Source: Bacteroidota bacterium
GTDB taxonomy: Bacteria; Bacteroidota; Bacteroidia; B-17B0; Aurantibacillaceae
DNA: 11,490 nt
NCBI GenBank assembly: GCA_025360565.1
Contig: JANYBY010000147.1
Span: 1-11,490 of the forward strand
Direction: 5' to 3'
Shown here one piece after another: positions 1-7,139 of this stretch (position 1 is the stretch's first letter; each line of letters starts with the position of its first letter). Below the pieces are notes generated by a model. That model was not told the DNA's origin and made no database searches. It saw nothing but the letters and a program-made list of their open reading frames with translations. Made by a program: the position numbers and the translations under genes.

Positions 1-887
1 ACAAGATCCGGGCCAAAACTCCTAAAGAATTTCTCAACGCCTTTTAACATTGAGCCTTCAAAATCAAATGTTTTGCATCCCAGGTCTTTTGCTTTTTCAA
101 TACTTTTTTGAACCAGTAAATTATTTACACCTTGTATTCCCGAATTTTTATTTACGCCACCCAGCAAGTAGTAACAATTATTTTTATCATAAATGCAAAA
201 CACCGTACCCAGCAAGGTTTTATCCTTCGTTGCTTCAACACTGAAGGAATTTGAATTGTCGGCAAATTTTTGAAACACATTTTTTAATTCCCGTTCATAA
301 ATATTTGCATCTGTAGTATTGAGCGCATTCATAAAAAATGCGAACAGTTCTTCTTTTGAAAGTGAATTTTCAACAACCGTAACTTCTTCTTTTATGGCTT
401 TATTGATCACGTTCCTGTTCTTAGAATCGAAATGCGATCTGATATCCTCAATCGTTCTTGTGAGGTCGATACGGTAGGTGTAATTTGGCACCACTTTATA
501 TTTTGCCCATATAAAAGGCTGCAGATCCACAATTTCGCTTGGGAAAGCCAAAACCGTTAAAGCGCTTTTGGTATTCGAAACAAATGTGCAAACTTCAGTA
601 ATTATTTCTTTTGAAAAATTATTTACCGATGATCTGTTCTTACTGTCGGAAATAAAAAATAATCCGCAATGGGGTGTGTAAGGCGGTAATTTTACAAATG
701 TAAATCCGTATTTTTTTGTTTTCAAAAAATAAAATCCACCGATCAATTGATGCTCGTCCTTATAAATACCAATAAGCGTTAATTTGTTTCCGTAAACTGA
801 CAACCATTTTTTACTACCCCATACACCAATCGAAGCTTCAGCCATTCCTGAAAAAACATCAACATCTTTTATGGGTTTTAAGATCAA
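1..887 (-). CDS. GNAT/FemAB-like acyltransferase, 3' end missing
   Basis: The minus strand reads without a stop from about 887 to the left edge, giving roughly 295 residues. The C-terminal part has an aromatic/glycine pattern (YYLLGGVN, then IQGVNNLL, then FDFEGSM followed by GVEKFFRSFG). I recognise this from Bacteroidota proteins annotated as GNAT-fold or FemAB-like transferases (Acetyltransf_6 type). Such proteins move an acyl or aminoacyl group onto an amino group; in a sugar-polymer locus an amino sugar is a plausible acceptor, but that is inference. Family members run about 310-330 residues, so only a short C-terminal piece should be missing. The start is uncertain: no ATG lies near the beginning of the similarity. 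TTG at 887-885 (reading ILKPIKDVDVFSGMAEAS) is the best choice, with ATT at 890 or an internal ATG at about 846 as alternatives. It begins 4 bases after the stop of the upstream GT4 gene, so the two are probably co-transcribed. Confidence 0.8.
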   Translation of the reverse strand, partial: MILKPIKDVDVFSGMAEASIGVWGSKKWLSVYGNKLTLIGIYKDEHQLIGGFYFLKTKKYGFTFVKLPPYTPHCGLFFISDSKNRSSVNNFSKEIITEVCTFVSNTKSALTVLAFPSEIVDLQPFIWAKYKVVPNYTYRIDLTRTIEDIRSHFDSKNRNVINKAIKEEVTVVENSLSKEELFAFFMNALNTTDANIYERELKNVFQKFADNSNSFSVEATKDKTLLGTVFCIYDKNNCYYLLGGVNKNSGIQGVNNLLVQKSIEKAKDLGCKTFDFEGSMLKGVEKFFRSFGPDL

Positions 888-891
888 AATC

Positions 892-1992
892 CTATTTTTT
901 CTTTTTATTTATCAATTCTTCATACACCTTTATCATCTCATGCAAATTACTCTCCCAATTATACAATTTTAAAACATGTTCGCGAGCGTTTTTCCCTATT
1001 GTTTTACACATTGCCGTATTTAAAATTAATTGCTCCAATGCCGCAGATGTTGCTTCAGTATTACGCACTTCTACCTTTATTCCAACCGAATCATCGGTCA
1101 CCACTTCTTTTAAACCACCAACATTGGTAACAATAACAGGTTTTTCGCAGGCCATTGCTTCAATAACAGAAACGCCAAAACTTTCGTACTCGCTTAAATT
1201 GGCAAGTACATGTATCATGTTAAAATAATTACTGATCTGGTTAAAGGGAATTCGTCCTGTGAATTTCACCTTTTCTTCTATCTTCAGCTGCGTACACATT
1301 TGTTTAAGACGCGCCTCTTCGCTTCCTTCTCCAATAATAAGCAGTTTTAAATGATCGTATTTTTTTACCAGAGAATTAAAACTTTCAATTAACACATCAT
1401 TATTGTAAAGAGGCTCTAAAGGTTTAATACTTCCAATTACAAAATCACTTTCGTCAAATAGTGATTTAACTTCTTTCGGTTTGAATTCATCCACATTAAC
1501 GCCAAATGGGATCACGGTTACAGGCTTATTGGTAACCTTAGCCACGTAATCCTTTATCGTATTTGAAGTGGCGCAAATTTCATCTGCGGATTTAAAATTG
1601 TATTTTAAAATAGACTTCGCGATAAAATTTTTTTGTGGAAATTTCATCACGTCCGTTCCCCAACACGAAATAACGTAAGGATGAAAGCCACTCAAAGCCC
1701 CTACCAAACCGTAACTTGTGGCGTAATGCGCGTGCAAAATATCGGGTTTAAAATGTTTAATGATGTTTTTTAAAATGCCAACATATTTTAAATAGGCTAA
1801 TTTTGTAAGATTACTTTCGGCATTTATTTTTTTTTCGGGCTCAAAAAAAACAGTGATGTTCTTATGATTGTACCACTCGTAACTGGCTTTATTAAAACTG
1901 AATAATCCTACCTCGAATCCTTTATCAGCAAGGCCAATAGCCCACTTTTCGGTGTGCTCACTGTATGTATCTGACAAAAGAAGGATCTTCAT
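892..1992 (-). CDS. GT4-family glycosyltransferase (GT-B fold)
   Basis: The 366-residue product is a typical length for a soluble or peripherally membrane-bound GT4 retaining glycosyltransferase, which uses a nucleotide-sugar donor. The N-terminal Rossmann-like half opens with MKILLLSDTYSEHTEKWA and carries HAHY (87-90) and SCWGTD (109-114). The C-terminal donor-binding half has IPFGVNVDEF (161-170), IGEG (220-223), FTGRIP (244-249) and the E-x7-E motif E270/E278 (ESFGVSVIE), followed by PVIVTNVGGLKEVV. The usual loop 'VGRL..KG' is replaced by IGSIKPLEPLYNND (186-199), a variant seen in a subgroup of Bacteroidota GT4 enzymes. The C-terminus ends in a lysine run (INKKKK). It starts 10 bases after the stop of the GT2 gene at 2003-2764 and ends just before the GNAT-like gene, so the three form one unit. 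Sugar specificity cannot be read from the sequence. Confidence 0.93.
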   Translation of the reverse strand: MKILLLSDTYSEHTEKWAIGLADKGFEVGLFSFNKASYEWYNHKNITVFFEPEKKINAESNLTKLAYLKYVGILKNIIKHFKPDILHAHYATSYGLVGALSGFHPYVISCWGTDVMKFPQKNFIAKSILKYNFKSADEICATSNTIKDYVAKVTNKPVTVIPFGVNVDEFKPKEVKSLFDESDFVIGSIKPLEPLYNNDVLIESFNSLVKKYDHLKLLIIGEGSEEARLKQMCTQLKIEEKVKFTGRIPFNQISNYFNMIHVLANLSEYESFGVSVIEAMACEKPVIVTNVGGLKEVVTDDSVGIKVEVRNTEATSAALEQLILNTAMCKTIGKNAREHVLKLYNWESNLHEMIKVYEELINKKKK

Positions 1993-2002
1993 TTTATAGA
2001 AT

Positions 2003-2764
2003 TTATTTTCTTGGAAATAAAAAATGTTTTAACAATCTAAGATACAAAAACGCCGTTAAAAAATGATACCACTTTCTGCCGTATTCTTTACTAATGGCTA
2101 ATTGCTCCCTAATAAATACTGTTGTAATGCTTCCTGTTTTTGACTCCTTATAAAATCTGAATTTTGAAACCGGAAAATCGCAAGCGTAAACCATCGCATT
2201 ATTTTTAAGGCAGCGCAATACATATTCGTAATCAAAACAACAGCGGTAAGGCTTTATATCTATGATCTTATTCGTAAAATCTGTTTTGAAAAAAGAACCG
2301 GGTTGAAAAATAGCGGGTTCTTTAGAGATCAGCGTTTCAAAGTTTAATGGAAATACGTTTACTGTTTTAATGTTATTGCTTTTTTCGTCAATGTAATTTA
2401 CGCCTCCATATATATAATCTACTTCCGGCTTTGATATTAACGTTTCAGCCAATTTTAAAAAACCTTGCTCATCCAATAGATCATCCGTGTTCAGCCAGGT
2501 CCAATAATTTCCGGTTACTTTTTTTAATCCTTTATTGATAGCGTCGTATTGACCGGAATCTTTTTCAATAATTAGTTCATTAAAATCGCTTTTATATTTT
2601 TGAATAATAGATTGGGTTGGTTCTTCAGAATTATTATCAATTACTACCAACTGAATATTTATCCCTTTTTTTTCGGCCGCTCTTTTTACAGAGATCAAAT
2701 TCAAAATCGTTTCTTCAATATAGGGGTGCTGATTGAAAGAAGGAACTATGATTGAAAACGTCAT
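2003..2764 (-). CDS. GT2-family glycosyltransferase, short form
   Basis: The 253-residue protein has a GT-A fold domain and little else. Visible motifs are SIIVPSFNQ (4-12), the nucleotide-binding VVIDNNS (40-46), EKDSGQYDAINKG (67-79), the DxD equivalent WLNTDD (90-95), FQPGSFF (153-159), and the catalytic-base region FDYEY (177-181) followed by RFYKESKTGS (203-212). The pair 'DSGQYDAINKG' and 'TWLNTDD' marks the subgroup of GT2 enzymes that resembles colanic-acid and O-antigen transferases of the WcaA/WcaE type; assignment to one of these is not possible. The last 25 residues (FLTAFLYLRLLKHFLFPRK) are hydrophobic and basic and may dock the enzyme on the inner membrane. It is the first gene of the left minus-strand unit, facing a 111-base divergent spacer. 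The ATG at 2764 directly precedes the conserved first beta strand, so the start is secure. Confidence 0.92.
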   Translation of the reverse strand: MTFSIIVPSFNQHPYIEETILNLISVKRAAEKKGINIQLVVIDNNSEEPTQSIIQKYKSDFNELIIEKDSGQYDAINKGLKKVTGNYWTWLNTDDLLDEQGFLKLAETLISKPEVDYIYGGVNYIDEKSNNIKTVNVFPLNFETLISKEPAIFQPGSFFKTDFTNKIIDIKPYRCCFDYEYVLRCLKNNAMVYACDFPVSKFRFYKESKTGSITTVFIREQLAISKEYGRKWYHFLTAFLYLRLLKHFLFPRK

Positions 2765-2875
2765 TTATTAACCCAATATTACGAAATTTTCATGAAAATA
2801 ACCTTACTATTAATTGTTATCTTTACCCTTTGCGCTAATACGTAAATAACGATTAAATATTGCTCAAAAGTATCC
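2765..2875. promoter_or_regulatory. Divergent intergenic spacer with 14-base palindrome
   Basis: This spacer separates the minus-strand GT2 gene (start 2764) from the plus-strand GT4 gene (start 2876), so it should hold promoters for both directions. A perfect 14-base palindrome, ATTTTCATGAAAAT, lies at 2786-2799, 22 bases from the minus-strand start. It is followed by a weaker inverted pair, ATAAC (2798-2802) and GTTAT (2816-2820). A palindrome between divergent promoters is a usual place for a dimeric regulator, but AT-rich DNA produces palindromes easily. TATCTTTA at 2818-2825 differs by one base from the Bacteroidota -7 box TAnnTTTG, but I see no convincing -33 TTTG at the right distance. 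Promoters are inferred from the layout, not seen. Confidence 0.4.
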
Positions 2876-4036
2876 TTGAAAAAATTAAAACTTGCATATT
2901 TATCGGCCGATGACCCTTCCGACATCCATATCTGGTCGGGTTCGCACAATAGCATTTACAGATCGCTTTTTACAATTGGAGATGTTGAGATCCTAGGGCC
3001 TTATACGAATAAAACAGCTAATCATTTTATCAGCCTAAAAAAACTATTTTATAAAATTTTATTTAATAAAAGGTACAACCGCTACCACAGCAAAATTTTA
3101 GCAAAAGCTTACGGTAAATATTTTTCAAATAAACTAAAGGATAAAACATTTGATCTTATCATTGCTGTATCAGCCTCGGCGGAATTGGCTTATTTAGAAA
3201 CAAACCTTCCGATAATATTTATTTCGGATGCTTTATTTTCGGGCACGCTAAATTATAATGAAACCTTAAGTAATTTATGCAAAGAATCGGTTAAAGAAGG
3301 TTTTGAAGTTGAAAAACGGGCATTGGATAAAGCCGCTTTGTGCTATTTATCCTCCGAATGGGCTGCAAACAATGCCTTGCAGGATTTCAAAATACCGGTC
3401 GCTAAAATTGAGCTCGGGAGATTTGGTGCCAACCTTTCCGATATTCCGGAAAAAGACTATGTTTTAAATTACAAAAACAAAAAAAATAATAAGTTCATTG
3501 ATCTGATTTTTGTGGGCGTAAATTGGGAAGGCAAAGGAGGGATAAAAGCATATAACTGTCTCCTTGAAATTTTGGCGAAAGGCCATGAAGCACAGCTAAC
3601 GGTTGTCGGGTGTACTCTTCCGAAACATTTACAGCACCCAAACATTAAAAACATTCCTTTCATTAAAAAAAATACGGAAGAAGGAAGAAAACAATTTGCT
3701 AAATTGTATTTAGAGGCAGATTTTTTGATCCTTCCTACCCTTGTGGATGCTTACGGCGTAGTTTTTTGCGAAGCATCGGCCTACGGGGTAATAAATATCG
3801 CAGCCAATACGGGAGGTACCTCTTCCCCCGTAAAAAATGACGAGAATGGTTATTTGATGAGTCCGGAAAGTGATGGAAAAGATTATGCTGCTAAAATTAT
3901 TTCTGTTTATAACAATAAGGAAAAATTCAATTCCCTTCGTGTGAGTTCCCGTAAAAGATACGACGAGGTTTTGAATTGGAAAACCTGGATCGATAATTTG
4001 CTAAGAATTTTAACCGACAAAAAAATAATTTCTTGA
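2876..4036 (+). CDS. GT4-family glycosyltransferase on the opposite strand
   Basis: This 386-residue protein is the only convincing plus-strand gene. The N-terminal half starts LKLAYLSADD and has the loop HIWSGSHNSIYRSL (18-31), typical of a GT4 subgroup with 'WSGT' near the acceptor site. The C-terminal half has GRFGANL (181-187), the donor-site loop FVGVNWEGKGG (212-222), VVGC (243-246) and FLILPT (283-288). The catalytic-type motif reads D291-x7-E299 (DAYGVVFCE), with aspartate at the position that is usually glutamate, then SAYG and NTGGTSSPV. The start is TTG at 2876: an in-frame TAA at 2843-2845 precedes it, the codons between offer only ATA or ATT, and MKKLKLAYLS matches the usual beginning of the family. 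Its TGA stop (4034-4036) touches the stop of the convergent GT2 gene. Sugar specificity is unknown. Confidence 0.9.
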   Translation: MKKLKLAYLSADDPSDIHIWSGSHNSIYRSLFTIGDVEILGPYTNKTANHFISLKKLFYKILFNKRYNRYHSKILAKAYGKYFSNKLKDKTFDLIIAVSASAELAYLETNLPIIFISDALFSGTLNYNETLSNLCKESVKEGFEVEKRALDKAALCYLSSEWAANNALQDFKIPVAKIELGRFGANLSDIPEKDYVLNYKNKKNNKFIDLIFVGVNWEGKGGIKAYNCLLEILAKGHEAQLTVVGCTLPKHLQHPNIKNIPFIKKNTEEGRKQFAKLYLEADFLILPTLVDAYGVVFCEASAYGVINIAANTGGTSSPVKNDENGYLMSPESDGKDYAAKIISVYNNKEKFNSLRVSSRKRYDEVLNWKTWIDNLLRILTDKKIIS

Positions 4037-4051
4037 TCAGGATCTTATTTT
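4022..4051. terminator. Imperfect inverted repeat over the abutting stops
   Basis: AAAATAA (4022-4028) and TTATTTT (4045-4051) are a perfect 7-base inverted pair on either side of TGATCA (4034-4039), the two back-to-back stop codons. Inside the pair, TC (4031-4032) can match GA (4041-4042). The convergent genes have no intergenic bases, so any shared terminator must lie within their coding ends. This is the only candidate I see, and its stem is A/T only and interrupted, so it is weak. Confidence 0.25.
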
Positions 4052-5029
4052 AGTCAACAGAAATAAAAACGGCACTTGATAGGTTTTGAAAAATAAAGGG
4101 GCGTACTTATTCTTTATTTCATTAAATAATTTGGAGGATTCCTCTGACTTAATTGCCCTGAAAGCGCGGTAACTCAAGTATGCAGCGTACAACTTCATTT
4201 TAAATCTTTCCGAAAAACCGAAACTGTTTGTCATTTTTTTGAATTCGGATTTTGTCAGTAATTTCAAAACCAATAGTAAGCTTTCTAGATATGTAATCGT
4301 ATAATTTTTGGTGCTTAAATTTGTTTCTGTGGTAGAATTGTTATGGATCCTAAAAGCGCATAATTTTTCGGGAATGTATTTTAATCCGTAATTAGAAGCG
4401 AGCCTCAATAAAAACTCTAGATCACAGATCTGTTTTAATTCGCTGTCAAACACACCAATTTTATTGAACACATCTTTTTTAAACATGGTAAGCGATGGTT
4501 CCGCAATAAAATTGAGTCCGATATTTTGAACAGCGATCTTTGCTACTGTTTGCGAAGAAAAATTTGTTTGGCCCGAATACCCTGTATTTTCAAGAGTTTT
4601 TACCCGGTTCTCATAATAATCCTTTTCGTCGGGCGAAGGGATCTTATCAATCAAAAAATTTCTTTTACAAACAATAAGCTCAGTCGAATCATCAATGGCT
4701 TCAGCAAATTTTCCCAATCCATTCTCAAGGATAAGGTCATCCTGAAAAATAAATTTTATCCATTTTCCGGAGGCGGACTGAATACACTTATTCCAGTTAC
4801 CAACAAGCCCTAAATTATTTTCGTTCACAATAAACGTAACATTGCTTTTATTCGTAATCATTTCCTTAATAATGGAAACTGTATTGTCTTTTGAACCATC
4901 ATCACAAATAATTACCTCGTAATTTTTAAAAGACTGAGAAAAAACACTTTCGAGCGTTTCTTTTACAAAAGCCTCGCCATTGTATGTTGGCAAACAGATA
5001 CTGATCAATGGATTTTTATCGGATAACAT
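4037..5029 (-). CDS. GT2-family glycosyltransferase
   Basis: The 330-residue product is an inverting-type GT-A enzyme with an extra C-terminal helical part. The GT2 core shows ISICLPTYNGEAFVKETLES (9-28), the nucleotide-binding CDDGSKDNT (42-50), NENNLGLVGNWN (69-80), the metal-binding FQDD (95-98), AEPSLTMFKKDVF (176-188), the catalytic-base region ICDLEFLLRLA (201-211) and RIHNNSTT (227-234). Residues from about 245 onward are helical and end in a hydrophobic/basic stretch (VPFLFLLTKIRS) that could contact the membrane. 'NLGLVGNWNKCIQSASGKWIK' (72-92) is shared with O-antigen and capsule rhamnosyl- or galactosyl-like transferases, but specificity cannot be assigned. It is the last gene of the right minus-strand run, 21 bases after the membrane-protein gene, and its stop abuts the convergent GT4 gene. 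The start at ATG 5029 lies six codons before the first conserved strand. Confidence 0.93.
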   Translation of the reverse strand: MLSDKNPLISICLPTYNGEAFVKETLESVFSQSFKNYEVIICDDGSKDNTVSIIKEMITNKSNVTFIVNENNLGLVGNWNKCIQSASGKWIKFIFQDDLILENGLGKFAEAIDDSTELIVCKRNFLIDKIPSPDEKDYYENRVKTLENTGYSGQTNFSSQTVAKIAVQNIGLNFIAEPSLTMFKKDVFNKIGVFDSELKQICDLEFLLRLASNYGLKYIPEKLCAFRIHNNSTTETNLSTKNYTITYLESLLLVLKLLTKSEFKKMTNSFGFSERFKMKLYAAYLSYRAFRAIKSEESSKLFNEIKNKYAPLFFKTYQVPFLFLLTKIRS

Positions 5030-5050
5030 TTTACTTTATCAAATATAGAG

Positions 5051-6289
5051 TTAAAATTGCACGTACAAATAATCAGGATGAATTTTTGGTTTGTAAAGAG
5101 TATCCGATCGATATTTGGCCATTTCATCTTTCCATTTGGGTAAATCCGCGGTATAAACATATTGCATTCTATATTTATAACTTATAGCGCTTAAAATAAG
5201 ACTTCCGGAAAAGATAAGGGCCATTAAAACAGGTTTAAATTTTATTTCTTCTTTTTTCAACTCAAAAGCTTCGCTCGAAATTAAAATGATAAGCATACAT
5301 GTGGGTAAGTATGAGTAGCGCGGGGCCCCCTGCATTTGCAACGAACCGAGAGTAGAAAAAACGGCAACGATCATAAAACTGATCAATAAAATAAAGCGTT
5401 CCACATTTTTTCTGTTCGCTAACAATAAATAAATATAAATCGGAATCATGGTGATGCCTACAATTTCTCTATTTGTATTTAAAGAAAAATTATCAATCAA
5501 AAACGCGTTAATTGTCAAATGCCAATCGAATTGTTTAAGCCGCTGATAACTGTTGCTGTATAACAAGGTGTAAATTAAAACGCTTAGTTGCAAAAGAGAA
5601 CAAGCGCAAATAATAGCGGCTTGAATGTATTTTTCCTTCTCCTTTTCACGATAAGCCTTATATAAAAATACCGGCGCCAAAAACATGGAAGCGGGTCCGG
5701 TTAAGCCGCCAATAAACAAAAGTAAACGCAACAACGTTTTTTTTAATCGCGATAAACCTTCCGCAGAAATGAGTATTACTAAAAATGTGCCCAGCCCAAA
5801 AATAAAGTGCGAGTTGGTTGTATTCAGCCAAAGCTCGGGGGGCATAACAATAATGATTGCGATTGATATAATAAGTTTTTTGTGAAGCGTGTTCCAAAAA
5901 ACGTGATCTGTAAAAGTTATAATCACGATCGGAATTAACTGAACTATGAAGCCACAGTAAGTTGAAATTATTGGTGCAAATTCAGCCGAAACCATTTTTG
6001 CCTGCATTAAACTTACGAACGAATTAAATAAAGTAAGATAACCGACCTGAGGCGTAATTAGTATCTCATAAACAGAATGGTGTAAAGCAAAGGGATAAAA
6101 CAACTGTCCTTCCTCCGCCCAAAAACGCGGAAATAACAGCAGATCCATTTCCCGAAAAACGGTAAGCAGAATACAAATCGTTAATAAAAGTAAACGCGAA
6201 TAAATTTTATCCGATCGCTTATACCGATGCTCAGACTCTTTTAGTGCAATATCAATTTTCATTCTTTCTGACAGCGTTTCGATCGGCAT
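5051..6289 (-). CDS. Polytopic membrane protein, probable GT-C-type glycosyltransferase
   Basis: The 412-residue protein has about ten hydrophobic segments, near residues 32-45, 108-127, 138-152, 162-176, 186-210, 222-243, 276-291, 298-316, 327-339 and 353-370. Right after the first one is RFWAEEGQLF (55-64). An acidic pair in the first outer loop is the hallmark of GT-C enzymes, which use polyprenyl-phosphate sugars on the outer face. Other conserved-looking points are WLNTTNSHFIFG (154-165), GGLTGPASMFLAP (194-206), GAPRYSYLP (321-329) and a tail with LPKWKDEM and IHPDYLYVQF. I recall similar 'WAEDG' proteins that are annotated only as hypothetical. A Wzy-like polymerase is the main alternative. 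The start is ATG 6289; ATG 6262 (MKIDIALKES), preceded by AGAAAG, is a real alternative that removes nine residues. The upstream spacer holds an inverted repeat that may control translation. Confidence 0.78.
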   Translation of the reverse strand: MPIETLSERMKIDIALKESEHRYKRSDKIYSRLLLLTICILLTVFREMDLLLFPRFWAEEGQLFYPFALHHSVYEILITPQVGYLTLFNSFVSLMQAKMVSAEFAPIISTYCGFIVQLIPIVIITFTDHVFWNTLHKKLIISIAIIIVMPPELWLNTTNSHFIFGLGTFLVILISAEGLSRLKKTLLRLLLFIGGLTGPASMFLAPVFLYKAYREKEKEKYIQAAIICACSLLQLSVLIYTLLYSNSYQRLKQFDWHLTINAFLIDNFSLNTNREIVGITMIPIYIYLLLANRKNVERFILLISFMIVAVFSTLGSLQMQGAPRYSYLPTCMLIILISSEAFELKKEEIKFKPVLMALIFSGSLILSAISYKYRMQYVYTADLPKWKDEMAKYRSDTLYKPKIHPDYLYVQF

Positions 6290-6291
6290 TA

Positions 6292-6343
6292 ACTAACACT
6301 AATTGCGTATTGACCTGCGGTCCAACTCTTAAAAAGTGTTAGT
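6292..6343 (-). promoter_or_regulatory. Inverted repeat between coupled genes, possible translation-control stem
   Basis: ACTAACACT (6292-6300) and AGTGTTAGT (6335-6343) form a perfect 9-base inverted pair with a 34-base spacer. Inside the spacer is a small hairpin, GACC (6312-6315), TGC, GGTC (6319-6322). In the minus-strand mRNA the first arm begins one base after the UAA of the upstream gene (6347-6345), and the second arm ends two bases before the AUG of the membrane-protein gene (6289). The stem would therefore cover the ribosome-landing site, and a ribosome finishing the upstream gene would open it. There is no U-run after the second arm, so it is not a terminator. Confidence 0.5.
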
Positions 6344-6344
6344 A

Positions 6345-7139
6345 TTATTTATCATTCGAGATCCAATGCGAAGCGCCTTTTTTAATATTGTTTACATAAA
6401 ACGTACTTTCTTCATCCAGATTTTTTGAATCTTCATACCAAGGTAAATGTCTTGCAACATAATTACCTCCGGTCCGTAACGCGTTCTGAACCCATATTTC
6501 ACCATTTGTAAAGGGCTTATACAATGCAAATGTTGTATCAATAGCCGCATCGTAAATATCTTTTTTTATTTCTTTCTCCCAGAATTTTTTTTCCCATTTG
6601 ATCACTTCTTGTTTTTTATCATAATGATCGGGCAAGTCATCGATCTTTAATCCGAAACCAACTTTCTCAATATTGTTTGCTGCCAATAAAACTTCCATAA
6701 AATAGTTTAAAAAATCATCGGGGCAAGTTTCTGCGGGGAGTACATCGGAGTCGGTACACACGTAATAGTCGTGATAAAATTGCTTATGTACTCCTGATTT
6801 CCATAAAGCCAAATACCCATAATTTTTTTTCAGATAAATTACTTTGGCTGTGGTTTTTTTGTAATATTCCAATAAAGGCGGATAATTACTGTCATTGTCG
6901 AGAATAACAATATTTGTATAGCCGGCATTGGTAAGCCAATCAATCAACATTTTTGGATATGTCAATCGGTTCCAATTATTAATAATGATAGGGATTTTGC
7001 GTACGTTCTTTGTAGTTGCAAAATTTTCAGAGGATAAAATAAATTTTCGTTTTAAAACAGCCACCAGCTTATGATAGCGAGTACCAAAGGTTTCAAAATT
7101 AAGCGTAAAAATATCTTTTATGAGTTGCTTTTTATCCAT
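6345..7139 (-). CDS. GT-A-like glycosyltransferase of a poorly described type
   Basis: The 264-residue protein is not a standard GT2 but has the same logic. After about 45 N-terminal residues comes KIPIIINNWNRLTYPKMLI (48-66), then NIVILDNDSNYPPLLEYY (76-93), LKKNYGYLALW (103-113), and the DxD-type YVCTDSDVLP (126-135) before CPDDFLNYF. Downstream are VGFGLKIDDLP (160-170), IDTTFALYKP (200-209) and ARHLPWY (229-235). I recognise this set from capsule and glycan loci of Bacteroidota, where it is called glycosyltransferase without known specificity. DSD (130-132) is the likely metal/nucleotide-sugar site and IDTTFALY a conserved core strand. There is no signal peptide or membrane segment, so it should be cytoplasmic. 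Its ATG at 7139 directly follows the TAA of the GT2-GT4 fusion (TAAATG, no gap), which suggests translational coupling. The N-terminal extension may be a docking helix. Confidence 0.85.
   Translation of the reverse strand: MDKKQLIKDIFTLNFETFGTRYHKLVAVLKRKFILSSENFATTKNVRKIPIIINNWNRLTYPKMLIDWLTNAGYTNIVILDNDSNYPPLLEYYKKTTAKVIYLKKNYGYLALWKSGVHKQFYHDYYVCTDSDVLPAETCPDDFLNYFMEVLLAANNIEKVGFGLKIDDLPDHYDKKQEVIKWEKKFWEKEIKKDIYDAAIDTTFALYKPFTNGEIWVQNALRTGGNYVARHLPWYEDSKNLDEESTFYVNNIKKGASHWISNDK

Noticed and set aside
50..244. 64-residue open frame on the plus strand
   Set aside because: It is antisense to the FDFEGSM and YYLLGG region of the GNAT/FemAB-like gene, which reads cleanly through on the minus strand.
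2818..2825. TATCTTTA as a -7 box for the plus-strand GT4 gene
   Set aside because: One base off the Bacteroidota consensus and no -33 TTTG at a suitable distance; such matches are common in AT-rich DNA.
4526..4813. 95-residue open frame on the plus strand
   Set aside because: It is antisense to the conserved core of the GT2 gene at 4037-5029, with low-complexity composition and no recognisable motif.
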